A program made the translations under genes and the position numbers. Below, in pieces: positions 28,108 to 37,165 of a stretch of DNA of 64,000 bases; position 1 is the stretch's first letter; every line of letters starts with the position of its first letter. The notes beneath the pieces were generated by a model, which was not told the origin of the DNA, searched no databases, and was given only the letters and a program-made list of their open reading frames with translations. The DNA is from Phycisphaerales bacterium. GTDB taxonomy: Bacteria; Planctomycetota; Phycisphaerae; Phycisphaerales; UBA1924. The stretch spans positions 62,001 to 126,000 of the forward strand of contig JAJDDJ010000009.1 of the NCBI GenBank assembly GCA_029260395.1. The letters run 5' to 3'.

Positions 28108-29124
28108 ATGGCGTCACTCGAAGACATCGCCACCGAGGTCGGGGTATCCAAGTCCACCGTCTCGCTCGTGCTCAACGGCAAAGCCCGCAAGGCTCGCATC
28201 AGCGAGCGGCGCATCAAAGAGATCACCGAGGCCGCAGACCGGCTCAACTTCGTTCCAAACGCCGCCGCCCGGGCCATCCGCAAGGGCTCCTTCGGCCAGC
28301 TCGGCTTGCTGCTCTCCACCATCCCCACCCGCGCCCTGCTGCTGCCCGGCCTGCTCGAATCCATCCGCGCCACGCTCCGCGAAAAAGACCAGCTCCTGCT
28401 CATCAGCGAGCTGCCCGACGAAAAACTCACTGACGGCGTCGTCCTGCCCCGCATCCTCCGCGAGTGGGCCACCGACGGCCTGCTCATCAACTACCTCGAA
28501 GCCGTCCCCGACAAGATGCGTCAGCTCATCGACGAGCACCGCATTCCCACGGTCTGGCTCAACATCAAACGCGACACCGACTCGGTCTACTGCGACGACC
28601 GCTCCGCAGCCGTCAGCGCTACCGAACACCTCATCGAGCTTGGCCACCAGCGCATCGCCTACCTCGCGATGGGTGTCAGCGGGCACTACTCCAAAGCCGA
28701 CCGCCAGGCTGGCTACTCGCAGGCCATGACCGCAGCGGGCCTCAAGCCCGATGTCCACCAGTGGCAGGCCTCGGTCCACGCCTCGCACCGCGCTGCCGAG
28801 TCCAGAGCCTGGCTCGAAGCGCAAAGCCCGCGCCCGACCGCTGTGCTCGCTTATGGGCAGGGCGACGCCCTGCCCCTGTTCACCGCGGCCCTTCAACTCG
28901 GCCTGCGGGTGCCCGAAGACCTCTCGATTGCCACCTTCCATCCCGGCCCGCTCTCGCTGCCCGGGCTCAACATCACGACGTGGTGCATGCCCGCCGCCGA
29001 GCTAGGCCGCGCCGGGGTCGAGATGCTCCTCAAACGCATCGCCGACAAGGAACCCCAGCCGTCGGCGGTTCTTCCCTACACCGAGGTCGTCGGCTCCACC
29101 GTCTCGGCCCCTGCAGGCCGCTAG
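28108..29124 (+). CDS. LacI-family transcriptional regulator
   Basis: 338 residues from the ATG at 28108, eleven bases or so after AGGAG; the frame to 28009 is shadow. DNA-binding domain at 3-50: 'SLEDIATEVGVSKSTVSLVLNGKARKARISERRIKEI' is the LacI helix-turn-helix with hinge 'NFVPNAAARAIRKG'. The effector domain follows: 'FGQLGLLLSTIPTRALLLPGLLESI', 'DGLLINYLEAVPDKM', 'TVWLNIKRDTDSVYCDDRSAAVSATEHLIELGHQRIAYL', and 'RPTAVLAYGQGDALPLFTAALQLGLRVPEDLSIATF'. It lies 126 bases before a GH31 glucosidase gene on the same strand and very likely controls it in response to an oligosaccharide. Confidence 0.92.
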   Translation: MASLEDIATEVGVSKSTVSLVLNGKARKARISERRIKEITEAADRLNFVPNAAARAIRKGSFGQLGLLLSTIPTRALLLPGLLESIRATLREKDQLLLISELPDEKLTDGVVLPRILREWATDGLLINYLEAVPDKMRQLIDEHRIPTVWLNIKRDTDSVYCDDRSAAVSATEHLIELGHQRIAYLAMGVSGHYSKADRQAGYSQAMTAAGLKPDVHQWQASVHASHRAAESRAWLEAQSPRPTAVLAYGQGDALPLFTAALQLGLRVPEDLSIATFHPGPLSLPGLNITTWCMPAAELGRAGVEMLLKRIADKEPQPSAVLPYTEVVGSTVSAPAGR

Positions 29125-29250
29125 CCCCTCTTGCCGATCTACCCAACCGCCCTTCCAAACCCCACTCATCCAATGGCCGCCAAGACCCGATACTGATCCA
29201 TTCCGGGCCGCTTGAGTCCAGCCGCTCCGCCACCTCAGGAAACCACGTTC

Positions 29251-31467
29251 GTGACCAGCCCAATGCGCCCACCAAGCTCAGACAACCCCCTCAAGGCCAC
29301 TGGTCCGCGCTCACGCAAGGGCAATTCGTGGGAGCCCGACGAGCAGGGTCTGCACGTCGCCCCAAACGCAGCACGCTTCCGCTCACCGTTCGCTGACCAA
29401 GCCGAACTGCCCCCCTCGATCGCGATCCAAATCGATCTCGAACCCTTTGGCCCCGTGGGCATCGACTTCCGCCCCATCCCCCGCTTCGCCATCGACGCCG
29501 AGGGCTGCCACCTCGTCCGCGTCGATACCGAGCCCGCGGTCTCCCTCTACGGCACGGGCGAAGTCGCGGGCCCCATGCGACGCAACGGCACCAACGCCCT
29601 GCTCTGGAACACCGACTCCTTTGGCTACGACCGCTCCACCCCCGCGCTCTACCAAGCCCATCCTTGGATCCTCGCCGTTCGGCCCGACGGCACCGCCTTC
29701 GGCGTGCTCATCGATACCACCTACCGAACCGAGATCGACCTCACCGCGGGCATCCGCGTCCGCGTCCACGGGCCAGCACCCGCGGTCTACGTCATCAACG
29801 CCGACTCGCCCGACCAGGTCCTCGCCACGCTTGCGCAGTGGATCGGCCCCATGCCGCTGCCGCCCATCTGGGCGCTGGGGTTCCACCAGTGCCGGTACTC
29901 CTACGACACGCAGGAGGTCGTCCTCGAAATCGGCAAGGCCTTCCGCGAGCACAACCTGCCCTGTGATGTCATCTGGTGCGACATCGACTACATGGACCAG
30001 TACAAGGTCTTCACCACCCATCCCGAGCACTTCGACAACGTCTGGGCTATGACCCGCGAGCTTGCGACCATCGGCCTACGCACCGTCTACATCCTCGACC
30101 CCGGCCTCAAGGTCGCGGACGACTACCTCCCCTACACCACCGGCATCGAGAACGGCCATTTCGTCAAGCTGCCAGAGGGTGAGCCCCACCAGGGCAAGGT
30201 CTACACCGGCGAGGTCTGGCCCGGCGTGTGCGCCTTCCCCGACTTCACCAACAACGACGTGCGCGCGTGGTGGGGCCAGCTGTGCGCCGACTTCGCCGAG
30301 CACACCGGAGCCGCCGGCCTCTGGACCGACATGAACGAGCCCGCTGTGTTCGACGGACCCGAGCACACCCTGCCGCTCGAGGCGCTGCACAACGCCGACC
30401 CCGAACTCGGCGGACCGGGCAACCACGCACGCTACCACAACATCTACGGCATGCACATGGCCCGCGCCACCCAAGAAGGCCTCGCCTCGCGCCGCCAAGA
30501 CCTCCGCCCCTTCGTGCTCAGCCGGTCCAACTACCTCGGCGGTCAGCGGCACGCCGCCTGCTGGACAGGCGACTCCGCTTCCACCTGGGACCACCTCAGC
30601 TGGACCGTGCCCATGATGGTCAACCTCGGGCTCAGCGGTCAGCCCTTCGCTGGGTGCGACATCGGCGGCTTCAGCGAGAACGCGACGCCCGAGCTCTTCG
30701 CGCGCTGGATGGGCATCGGTTGCCTGCTGCCTTTCGCGCGCGCACACTCCGACAAGGGCACCAACCCCCACGAACCCTGGTCCTTCGGCGACGAAACCCT
30801 CGAAGCCTCACGCAAAGCGCTCGAGCGCCGGTACCGTCTCCTTCACTACCTCTACACCTGTTTCTACGAGCACACCCTCACCGGCCTCCCCGTGATGCGC
30901 CCGCTCATCTTCGCCGACCCCACCGACGAAACACTCCACGAATGCGATGATGCCTTCCTGCTGGGCGACTCGCTGCTTGTGCGCGCCTCCATCACCGAGG
31001 ACAACATCAAACGCGCCCCCATGCCCAAGGGCATCTGGCGACGCATCGAGCCCGCCCCCATGCCCGATGGCTCGACCCACCACCAACTCCCGGACCTCCT
31101 GCTCAAGGGCGGCTCCATCCTCCCCCTCGGCCCCGTCATCCAGTCCACCGAACAGCGCCGCCTCGACCCGCTCACGCTGGTCGTCTGCCTCGACGACAAC
31201 GGCGAAGCGCGGGGCACCCTCTACGAAGACCACGGCGACGGCTTCGCCTACCAAGACAACGACTTCCTTTACACCAACTACATCGCGCGCAGGCAGGGCT
31301 CGCGCGTCGTCGTCGGCATCGAGTCCGTCAAGGGCGATCGACCGCGCAGTATCAGGGCCGCCGAGATCCTCGTTCTCATGCCAGACGGCACCACCGTCCG
31401 TGGCACCGGATTCGGCGGCGACACCATCCCCGTGCTTCTGCCCGATGAAGTCACAGAGGGCGACTGA
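29251..31467 (+). CDS. Alpha-glucosidase, glycoside hydrolase family 31
   Basis: 738 residues if it starts at the GTG at 29251, ten bases after AGGA; the ATG at 29263 is the alternative. No signal peptide, so it is probably cytoplasmic. Family blocks: 'LYGTGEVAGPMRRNG', 'PPIWALGFHQCRYSYDTQEVV', 'CDVIWCDIDYMDQYKVFTTHPEHF', nucleophile Asp360 in 'LWTDMNEPAVF', 'RPFVLSRSNYLGGQRHAACWTGDSASTWDHL' with the acid Asp441, and 'GCDIGGFSENATPELFARWMGIGCLLPFARAHSDKGTNPHEPW'. The C-terminal beta domain follows. It hydrolyses terminal alpha-glucosides from oligosaccharides. It is the likely target of the LacI-type regulator just upstream. Confidence 0.93.
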   Translation: MTSPMRPPSSDNPLKATGPRSRKGNSWEPDEQGLHVAPNAARFRSPFADQAELPPSIAIQIDLEPFGPVGIDFRPIPRFAIDAEGCHLVRVDTEPAVSLYGTGEVAGPMRRNGTNALLWNTDSFGYDRSTPALYQAHPWILAVRPDGTAFGVLIDTTYRTEIDLTAGIRVRVHGPAPAVYVINADSPDQVLATLAQWIGPMPLPPIWALGFHQCRYSYDTQEVVLEIGKAFREHNLPCDVIWCDIDYMDQYKVFTTHPEHFDNVWAMTRELATIGLRTVYILDPGLKVADDYLPYTTGIENGHFVKLPEGEPHQGKVYTGEVWPGVCAFPDFTNNDVRAWWGQLCADFAEHTGAAGLWTDMNEPAVFDGPEHTLPLEALHNADPELGGPGNHARYHNIYGMHMARATQEGLASRRQDLRPFVLSRSNYLGGQRHAACWTGDSASTWDHLSWTVPMMVNLGLSGQPFAGCDIGGFSENATPELFARWMGIGCLLPFARAHSDKGTNPHEPWSFGDETLEASRKALERRYRLLHYLYTCFYEHTLTGLPVMRPLIFADPTDETLHECDDAFLLGDSLLVRASITEDNIKRAPMPKGIWRRIEPAPMPDGSTHHQLPDLLLKGGSILPLGPVIQSTEQRRLDPLTLVVCLDDNGEARGTLYEDHGDGFAYQDNDFLYTNYIARRQGSRVVVGIESVKGDRPRSIRAAEILVLMPDGTTVRGTGFGGDTIPVLLPDEVTEGD

Positions 31468-31496
31468 CACACTCGCGGTGCGCCATAGAGTCTCGC

Positions 31497-31928
31497 ATGC
31501 CGCCGTTTTCGCTTGCTGAGATCGTTCTCGTGACCCAAGACATGCCCGCGAGCCTGCGTTTCTATCGCGACGCGATCGGCCTCCCGCTCGAGAAAGACCC
31601 CAACGAAGGCTGGGCGTGGTTCCGGCTCGATGACCCGCCGAGCAACCGACCCCAGCGCCTCGCGCTACGCAACGGCTCGCTGCTCTTTCAAGAACACTCG
31701 CCCCGCACCGACCTGCCAGAGGCCGACCGACTCGCGGGCCCGATGCACTTCGCGCTCCAGATTCAGCCAGATGATGTCGAACCAACACTCCAGCGGGCGC
31801 GAGAGCACGGCATCGAGCTGTTCGGCCCGGCCGACCTCGGCTGGATGAACGCGACCGCCTGGTATTGCTACGACCCCAGCGGCAACCTCGTCGAACTCTG
31901 GATGCTCAATCCGCCAAGCTCCCGGTAG
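31497..31928 (+). CDS. Glyoxalase/VOC-superfamily protein
   Basis: 143 residues. 'LAEIVLVTQDMPASLRFYRDAIGLPLEKDP' and 'GPMHFALQIQPDDVEPTLQRAREHGIELFGPADLGWMNATAWYCYDPSGNLVELWML' are the two beta-alpha-beta-beta-beta halves of the VOC fold; 'MHFALQ' and 'DPSGNLVELW' give a His and Glu as likely metal ligands. It could be a dioxygenase, isomerase or resistance protein; no closer assignment is safe. It begins 30 bases after the GH31 gene on the same strand, so it may be part of the same transcript. Confidence 0.85.
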   Translation: MPPFSLAEIVLVTQDMPASLRFYRDAIGLPLEKDPNEGWAWFRLDDPPSNRPQRLALRNGSLLFQEHSPRTDLPEADRLAGPMHFALQIQPDDVEPTLQRAREHGIELFGPADLGWMNATAWYCYDPSGNLVELWMLNPPSSR

Positions 31929-32013
31929 CGGTGGACTCGAAAGGGCGGCGAGCGCCCCGAAAGAAACTCCGGGCTACCCGCATCGCGCTGGCCGCCCGCT
32001 GCGAACCACACCC

Positions 32014-32586
32014 ATGACGACCACCTCACGCCGGCGCTGGGCGTTCCGCTCGGCCATCCTCGCACCCCTCATCGCCATGCCCGCGTTGCTCCTTACCAAC
32101 GGCTGCTCCAGCACCATCGCCAACCGCAACCCGACGGGCGAACGGTTCCCCAGCGTGCGCGGCCAATCGCTCGAGCGCGTCGCCACCGAACTGCCTGAGT
32201 CGCTCGCTGGCAGCCCCGCTGTGCTGCTCATTGGTTACAAGCAAGAAACCCAGTTCGACATCGACCGCTGGCTCATGGGCCTCATGCAGGCCGGAGTCGA
32301 CGCGCAGCTCCTGGAACTCCCCACCATCCCGGGCCTCGCCCCAACCATCGCCAGCGGCTGGATCGACAACGGCATGCGGTCGGGCATCCCACAAGAAGAC
32401 TGGGGCGCTGTGGTCACGCTCTACGGCAAGGCGGCCAAGCCCGTCGCCGAACTCACCGGCACCGAGAACGGCAGGCTTACCCGCGTCGTCGTGCTTGATG
32501 CCAATGGCGAGATCATCTGGTTCGATGACTCCGGCTACAGCGTCAGCAAAGCCATGCAGGTCGCCGACCTCGTCAGCCAGCCGTAG
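32014..32586 (+). CDS. Putative lipoprotein, thioredoxin-like fold (ATP10-like)
   Basis: 190 residues. N-terminal 'TTTSRRRWAFRSAILAPLIAMPALLLTNGC' is a lipoprotein signal with lipid-anchored Cys at about 31. The rest reads as a thioredoxin-like protein without CxxC: 'GSPAVLLIGYKQETQFDIDRWLMGLMQAGVDAQLLELPTI', 'DWGAVVTLYGKAAKPVAELTG', 'TRVVVLDANGEIIWFDDSGYS'. The pattern of a strand, a helix, a second strand and 'D-x-x-G-x-I-W-F-D' is like ATP10-type and other thioredoxin relatives. Role unknown. It lies between the VOC gene and plsY on the same strand. Confidence 0.65.
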   Translation: MTTTSRRRWAFRSAILAPLIAMPALLLTNGCSSTIANRNPTGERFPSVRGQSLERVATELPESLAGSPAVLLIGYKQETQFDIDRWLMGLMQAGVDAQLLELPTIPGLAPTIASGWIDNGMRSGIPQEDWGAVVTLYGKAAKPVAELTGTENGRLTRVVVLDANGEIIWFDDSGYSVSKAMQVADLVSQP

Positions 32587-32630
32587 TTCCCAGCCGCGGA
32601 CGCTTGGCTCACGAGCCCTACCCTCCCCGC

Positions 32631-33332
32631 GTGACCCCGCTCGCCACGCTCTTGCTGTTCATTCCCGTCGGCTTTGCCTGCGGCTCCATCCCCATGAGCC
32701 TGCTCGTCGGCAAGGCCAAGGGCATCGACATCCGTACCGTGGGTTCCAAGAACATCGGGGCGACCAACCTCGGGCGCGCGCTCGGGACGCGCTGGTTCCT
32801 GCTGGGCTTTTCGCTCGACGCGGCCAAGGGACTCGCACCGGTATTTGCCGCTGGTTGGCTCGCGGGCGTGCTGGGCGACCCCGCGCCCGATCCACCCCTG
32901 GCATGGGCATGGCTCGGGGTGCTCGCAGCGTGCGTGCTCGGGCACATGTTCAGCCCGCTCGTCGGCTTCAAAGGCGGCAAGGGCGTTGCGACCAGCTTCG
33001 GCGCGATGCTCGGCGTGTTCCCCATCCTCACGTTCCCCGCGCTGGCGGCGCTGGTCGTCTGGGCCGCTGTGCTGCTCGTCACCCGGTTCATGGGCGTGGC
33101 GTCGTGCGCCGGGGCGATCACCCTGCCAATCGCCGCCGCCACGATCAACGCCGCCCGCGGGCACTCGCACGCCGAGGCCCTGCCGGTCTACGCCGTCACC
33201 GCAGCGCTGGCCTTGCTCGTGGTCATCAAGCACCGTGGCAACCTCGCGCGCACGCTCGCGGGTACGGAGCCCAAGGTTGGTTCTCGGACGACCAAAGCAG
33301 AATCGCCGTCGACCGATGCACCTCCTGCGTAA
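32631..33332 (+). CDS. plsY: Acyl-phosphate glycerol-3-phosphate acyltransferase
   Basis: 233 residues from the GTG at 32631; a TTG at 32604 gives a longer form. PlsY signatures are clear: 'GSIPMSLLVGKAKGIDIRTVGSKNIGATNLGRALG' (motif 1 with Ser-x-N-I-G-A-T-N), 'FSLDAAKGLAPVF', 'LGHMFSPLVGFKGGKGVATSFGAMLG' (motif 2 with G-G-K-G) and a late 'VIKHRGNLARTLAGTEPK' (motif 3). About six membrane helices are present. It adds the first acyl chain to glycerol-3-phosphate in phospholipid synthesis, using acyl-phosphate from PlsX. The usual family length is about 200, so it has a slightly longer C-terminus. Confidence 0.93.
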   Translation: MTPLATLLLFIPVGFACGSIPMSLLVGKAKGIDIRTVGSKNIGATNLGRALGTRWFLLGFSLDAAKGLAPVFAAGWLAGVLGDPAPDPPLAWAWLGVLAACVLGHMFSPLVGFKGGKGVATSFGAMLGVFPILTFPALAALVVWAAVLLVTRFMGVASCAGAITLPIAAATINAARGHSHAEALPVYAVTAALALLVVIKHRGNLARTLAGTEPKVGSRTTKAESPSTDAPPA

Positions 33333-33506
33333 CGCGCAAGTGCTGCGCCCATCAAGGCCAAGACTGTCGATTGAATGTGGACAGCCTGTCGAGTCGATAC
33401 AGGTTTTGTCGGATAACCGCCCATCTGTGCGGGCTGGTCCGGTGGATCGTCAACCCCTGTGCATGGATGCTCTGGGGCGGGTGGCGATCGGGTGGCTGTT
33501 TTGGAT

Positions 33507-33525
33507 CCTCCTTGTTCACAGGAGG
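33507..33525 (+). promoter_or_regulatory. Hairpin that masks the ribosome site of the next small gene
   Basis: CCTCCT (33507-33512) is complementary to AGGAGG (33520-33525) with a seven-base loop. AGGAGG is the ribosome site of the ATG at 33534. If it folds in the mRNA it would hide the site and lower translation. The pairing is perfect over six bases. The preceding 200 bases after plsY hold no gene. Confidence 0.5.
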
Positions 33526-33533
33526 TTACGACC

Positions 33534-33794
33534 ATGGACAAGCTGCACTACCATCCGGCTCCGAGCCCCGAGGCTGCCGATCAAAGCAATCGTTTGGTCT
33601 TCCCAACGCCCCATCGAGCCGTGCGCCTGCGACTGCGCCTCGATGAACAGCCAGCCCCATCGGCCAACCCGATGGAGGACTCGGCCATGTGGATGGACGC
33701 TGCCATCGACTCGGCCCAGGACCGCATCGACGCGATCCGTTCGCTCTTGAGTGAGGAAGCCGCCGGAGACGACGACGGCCCCCGGGCCGCCTGA
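33534..33794 (+). CDS. Small acidic hypothetical protein
   Basis: 86 residues starting MDKLHYHPAPSPEAADQ from an ATG with AGGAGG eight bases before; the frame to 33459 is shadow. The middle is Arg/Leu-rich (AVRLRLRLDEQ) and the C-terminus is acidic and helical (AAIDSAQDRIDAIRSLLSEEAAGDDDG). No membrane or catalytic features. It ends three bases before the convergent SpoIIE phosphatase gene. The strong ribosome site argues it is real. No family recognised. Confidence 0.65.
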   Translation: MDKLHYHPAPSPEAADQSNRLVFPTPHRAVRLRLRLDEQPAPSANPMEDSAMWMDAAIDSAQDRIDAIRSLLSEEAAGDDDGPRAA

Positions 33795-33797
33795 CGC

Positions 33798-35498
33798 TCA
33801 CATACCGACGCGGATCACCACCGCCGTCGCATCGTCGGGCCGCGTCTGCAAGCCCGCGAACTGCCGAAGCGACCAGAACAGGTGCTCGATGACGTCCGCA
33901 GCCGATGCCGCGGCGTTGCGTTGCAGAGCCTCGTTCACCGCCGCGTAGATACCCGCTTTACCAAACCGTTCGCCCGAGAAGCTCATCGCTTCGTCGATGC
34001 CGTCGGTGTACGCGACAACCGTGTCGCCCCGCCCGAGTTGAACGGTCGTGCTGCCGTACGCCGCGTGCTCATCGATCCCCGCCACCAGCCCGCCCCGCGT
34101 GAGCTCCTCAACCTCGCGCCCCGCTGCGCGCACGATGAACGTTGGCGGGTGCCCCGCCGAGGTGTACCGCAGCGTCAGCTTGACCGGATCGATCACGCCG
34201 TACCAGATCGTCGCGAACTCGCCCACGTCCGTATCGCGCGTGATGTCGCGGTTGACCCGCTCCATCACTTCCTCCACGCAGGACACCGAGTCCGCGTGCG
34301 CCCTCAGGGAGGTGCGCACCGAGGCCATGAGCATGGCTGCGGGCACCCCCTTGCCGACCACGTCGCCGACCGCAAACCCGAGCTTGCGCCGATCGGCCCG
34401 CGGCGTCTTGAACACGTCGTAGAAGTCACCGCCCACCTCGAAGCTGGGCTGGTATCGCGCTGCAATGTCGAGCCCGTCGAACTGCGGCAACCCGCTGGGC
34501 AGCATGCGTTGCTGGACCTGCGCCGCCATCCGCATCTGCCGCTCGTACTCGCGCTCGCGCCTCCGCAGCTTGAGCAGCCGGGCCAGGTGCACCGATGCCG
34601 CCGCCTGCTGGGCGATCGAGCGCACCAGCCGCTGCTCTGTGTCGTTGAACGTCCGCGGGCGTAGCCCGTAGAGCCTCAGCACACCCAGCGGCGCTCCCCG
34701 CACCAATAGCCCCGAGCAGACAAAGCTGACCACGCCTTCGGCTCTTACCATCTCTGGTATCCGCACCGAGTCGTGACGGCGCAGGTCCTCGACCGTGACC
34801 ACCTCGCCAGCCAACGCCCGACGATCAAACTCACGATTGTGGCTCAGTGTCTCGTCGCTCGCGGTCCATGCCTCGCTCAGGCCGACCGAGCCCCTGAGCA
34901 CGAGGTCGTGCTCGTCGTCGCCGAGCCGTTCGTCCTCGCCCTCTGGCAGCAGCACGATCGACCCCGCATCAAGGCTCAGGATGTGCAGCGCGGACTCCAG
35001 CGCGCGCTCGAGCACCACACTCTCGTCCGTGCCATCGACCATCAGCGAGGTCAGGTCGAACAGCACTCCGAGCTCGTCGAGCCCGCGCCGCTGGGCGAGC
35101 GATATCTCGCAGAACTCTGCCGCTGTTCGGCTCAGTTGGCTCAGGGCGGTCATCAGGTGGCCGATCAACTCGGTGCTCACCGCGACTTCGCTCGACACAC
35201 GCATGGTTGCGATCGGCTGCCCGCCGACCATGATGGGCACTTCGCCCAGCACATCGCGCGCTTCGCTCCATGGATCGAGCGACCACGCCGGATCCCCCGC
35301 AACCCGCACCAGGCCTTTGTCCGCTTTGTGGACCACCCGCTGGCCTTGCTCATCCAGCAGTTCCACGGTGACACCCGTGAGCACGGAGAGCGAGGCGCAC
35401 ATGCCTGCGAGCGAGCCATCGGTCATGAACTCCGAGAGCCGAAGCAACCGATGCTCTGCGCGCGCGGTTTCGATCACGGCGCTTCTTCCGCAAGCCAT
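33798..35498 (-). CDS. PP2C/SpoIIE-type Ser phosphatase with GAF domain
   Basis: 566 residues. The N-terminal third resembles a PocR/GAF-like sensor ('LAGMCASLSVLTGVTVELLDEQGQRVVHK'). A GAF domain follows at about 150-310: 'LDELGVLFDLTSLMVDGTDESVVLERALESALHILSLDAGSIVLL' and 'PLGVLRLYGLRPRTFNDTEQRLVRSIAQQAA'. The C-terminal PP2C/SpoIIE domain begins at 'QMRMAAQVQQRMLPSGLPQFDGLDIAARYQPSFEVGGDFYDVF', with metal-site Asp in 'VGDVVGKGVPAAMLMA' and 'DTVVAYTDGIDEAMS' and 'PDDATAVVIRV' at the end. It removes phosphate from Ser/Thr of partner anti-sigma antagonists or similar. Its 5' end overlaps the TPR gene by 25 bases. Confidence 0.9.
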   Translation of the reverse strand: MACGRSAVIETARAEHRLLRLSEFMTDGSLAGMCASLSVLTGVTVELLDEQGQRVVHKADKGLVRVAGDPAWSLDPWSEARDVLGEVPIMVGGQPIATMRVSSEVAVSTELIGHLMTALSQLSRTAAEFCEISLAQRRGLDELGVLFDLTSLMVDGTDESVVLERALESALHILSLDAGSIVLLPEGEDERLGDDEHDLVLRGSVGLSEAWTASDETLSHNREFDRRALAGEVVTVEDLRRHDSVRIPEMVRAEGVVSFVCSGLLVRGAPLGVLRLYGLRPRTFNDTEQRLVRSIAQQAAASVHLARLLKLRRREREYERQMRMAAQVQQRMLPSGLPQFDGLDIAARYQPSFEVGGDFYDVFKTPRADRRKLGFAVGDVVGKGVPAAMLMASVRTSLRAHADSVSCVEEVMERVNRDITRDTDVGEFATIWYGVIDPVKLTLRYTSAGHPPTFIVRAAGREVEELTRGGLVAGIDEHAAYGSTTVQLGRGDTVVAYTDGIDEAMSFSGERFGKAGIYAAVNEALQRNAAASAADVIEHLFWSLRQFAGLQTRPDDATAVVIRVGM

Positions 35499-37165
35499 AC
35501 CTGGCTGAGCAGTTTCGCGAGCGCCAGCTCGGACCGCGAGCCCGCGCGCAGCTGGTCGAGCCCATCAAGCACGAGCTGCCGGTTGTCACTCTGGAACCCT
35601 ACGTAGGCGCGCATGAGGCCGGTGCTCGCCGCTGGCAGGCCCGCAGCAAAGCCCAGCTCCTTGAGCAGCAGCTCGAGACGCTCGGGGCTCGGCAGCAGGG
35701 CGTCCGCGTACCGCACACCCACCAGCTCGGGGAACCGGATCAGTGTCTCGCGGAGGTTGGCCGAAGCCGATCGCAGCAGGCCCCCGCCCATCTGCGCGTG
35801 GACCCGACCGATCATCGCCGTTGGGTCGTTGGGCCTGATCGACAGCGCGGTCACGAAGCGTTCCTCGGCGTCGAAGTACCGGCCCTCGGTGAGCAGACTC
35901 TGGGCGCGCGCCATGTGCAGCACGTACGCCGCGTCCATCTCGAGGCCGGCCTTGCGCTCGACGAGCGCTTCGACCCTGGGAACGCCTCTGAGCAGCTCGA
36001 CTTCTTCATCGCTGAGCAGGTCCGTGCCGACATCGAACTCGGCGCTGGCATCGATGCTGAGCATCTCGCGGATCGTGCTCAGGCGCCCCAGCGTTAGCAA
36101 TCCGGCGCCTGTTTCATCGGCTGGGCCTGCGCCGGGTTCGGTACCTGGGTCTGTACCAGGATCGAACGGGTCGGGCGTGATCGGGTTGGCTACGCCGGGG
36201 ATGACCGGGTTCAGCGGGTCGTTGACCGGGGGTGTATCACCTGAGGGCACGCCAGTGACGGGGTCGGTGGCAAGTGGATCGCCCAGCGCATCCACGCCCG
36301 GGACCGGACGCAGCGGGTCGGCGGGCCTGCGGACGATCTGGCGATTGATGGCCGAGAGCATGCCCGGGCTGGACTCGGCTTGGCGCAGAGCGGTGCTGTC
36401 GGGGCGCATGCCGCCGAGAACGAGAGGCGAATCGATGGGCCTCATGCGCACGCCCGCTGCGGGTGATGCCACCACGTCGTACGACTGCCGGCCCAGGCCC
36501 AGGTCAACCGTCTGCACGGTCGCCGGGTTGAGGCTGCGCTGTCCGACGAGGCCCGAGACCGACCGCAGATCACGCGCTTCGGCCCGGAGCGTCTCGCCCG
36601 CTGCGGCGAGCTCTTGGTAGGTGCGTTCGCCTAGCGAGATGCTCCGCATGGGATCCGCGGAATCGCCCAGCGGTCGGACGGGGAAAGCCGAAGCGGGCAG
36701 CACGATGCGCGACGGGTCGCGCGCGACGATGCCCGAGCCGGTGTAGCCCGAGGGCGCGGCGCTGCCGGTGCTCAGGGCGAACTGGAAGCGGAGCGCGTCG
36801 GTACCGCTGACACCCTGGGCCGCCAGGCCCGAGATGGCCGAGTCGCGGCGGAATGCGTACGTCACATCGCTGCCAAGCTCGCCCCGGAACTCGAGCGCTG
36901 AGCCGTAGCCCGCATCGCCCCTGAACGAGAGGCCGCCCGCAGCACGGCCGGTGACGATCGCGTTCTGGAACTGGATCTCCCTGTGGAATTGATCGGTGCG
37001 GGACTCGCTGCGGAACTGCTGCTGGTACACATCCAGCGGGTTGGCCAGGCCTGTGCCATCGCCCAAGGCGTTCTGCGCGTGAGCGATCGAAGCGGCGAGT
37101 CCGATCGTCGCGATGAGCACCGCTGCGTGACTCGGAACAGAACCAAGGTGGGTGCGCCTGCGCAT
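35474..37165 (-). CDS. Exported TPR protein
   Basis: 563 residues with a signal peptide at about 1-30 (VLIATIGLAASIAHAQ). The first half is disordered-looking and rich in Ala, Gly and Arg; around residues 290-340 is a Pro/Asp/Gly linker ('DPLNPVIPGVANPITPDPFDPG'). The end has at least one clear TPR, 'VLHMARAQSLLTEGRYFDAEERFVTALSIRPNDPTAMIG', and a second weaker one. Such exported TPR proteins are often part of envelope complexes. The 3' end overlaps the start of the SpoIIE phosphatase gene by 25 bases, so translation of the two may be linked. Function unknown. Confidence 0.75.
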   Translation of the reverse strand: MRRRTHLGSVPSHAAVLIATIGLAASIAHAQNALGDGTGLANPLDVYQQQFRSESRTDQFHREIQFQNAIVTGRAAGGLSFRGDAGYGSALEFRGELGSDVTYAFRRDSAISGLAAQGVSGTDALRFQFALSTGSAAPSGYTGSGIVARDPSRIVLPASAFPVRPLGDSADPMRSISLGERTYQELAAAGETLRAEARDLRSVSGLVGQRSLNPATVQTVDLGLGRQSYDVVASPAAGVRMRPIDSPLVLGGMRPDSTALRQAESSPGMLSAINRQIVRRPADPLRPVPGVDALGDPLATDPVTGVPSGDTPPVNDPLNPVIPGVANPITPDPFDPGTDPGTEPGAGPADETGAGLLTLGRLSTIREMLSIDASAEFDVGTDLLSDEEVELLRGVPRVEALVERKAGLEMDAAYVLHMARAQSLLTEGRYFDAEERFVTALSIRPNDPTAMIGRVHAQMGGGLLRSASANLRETLIRFPELVGVRYADALLPSPERLELLLKELGFAAGLPAASTGLMRAYVGFQSDNRQLVLDGLDQLRAGSRSELALAKLLSQVWLAEEAP

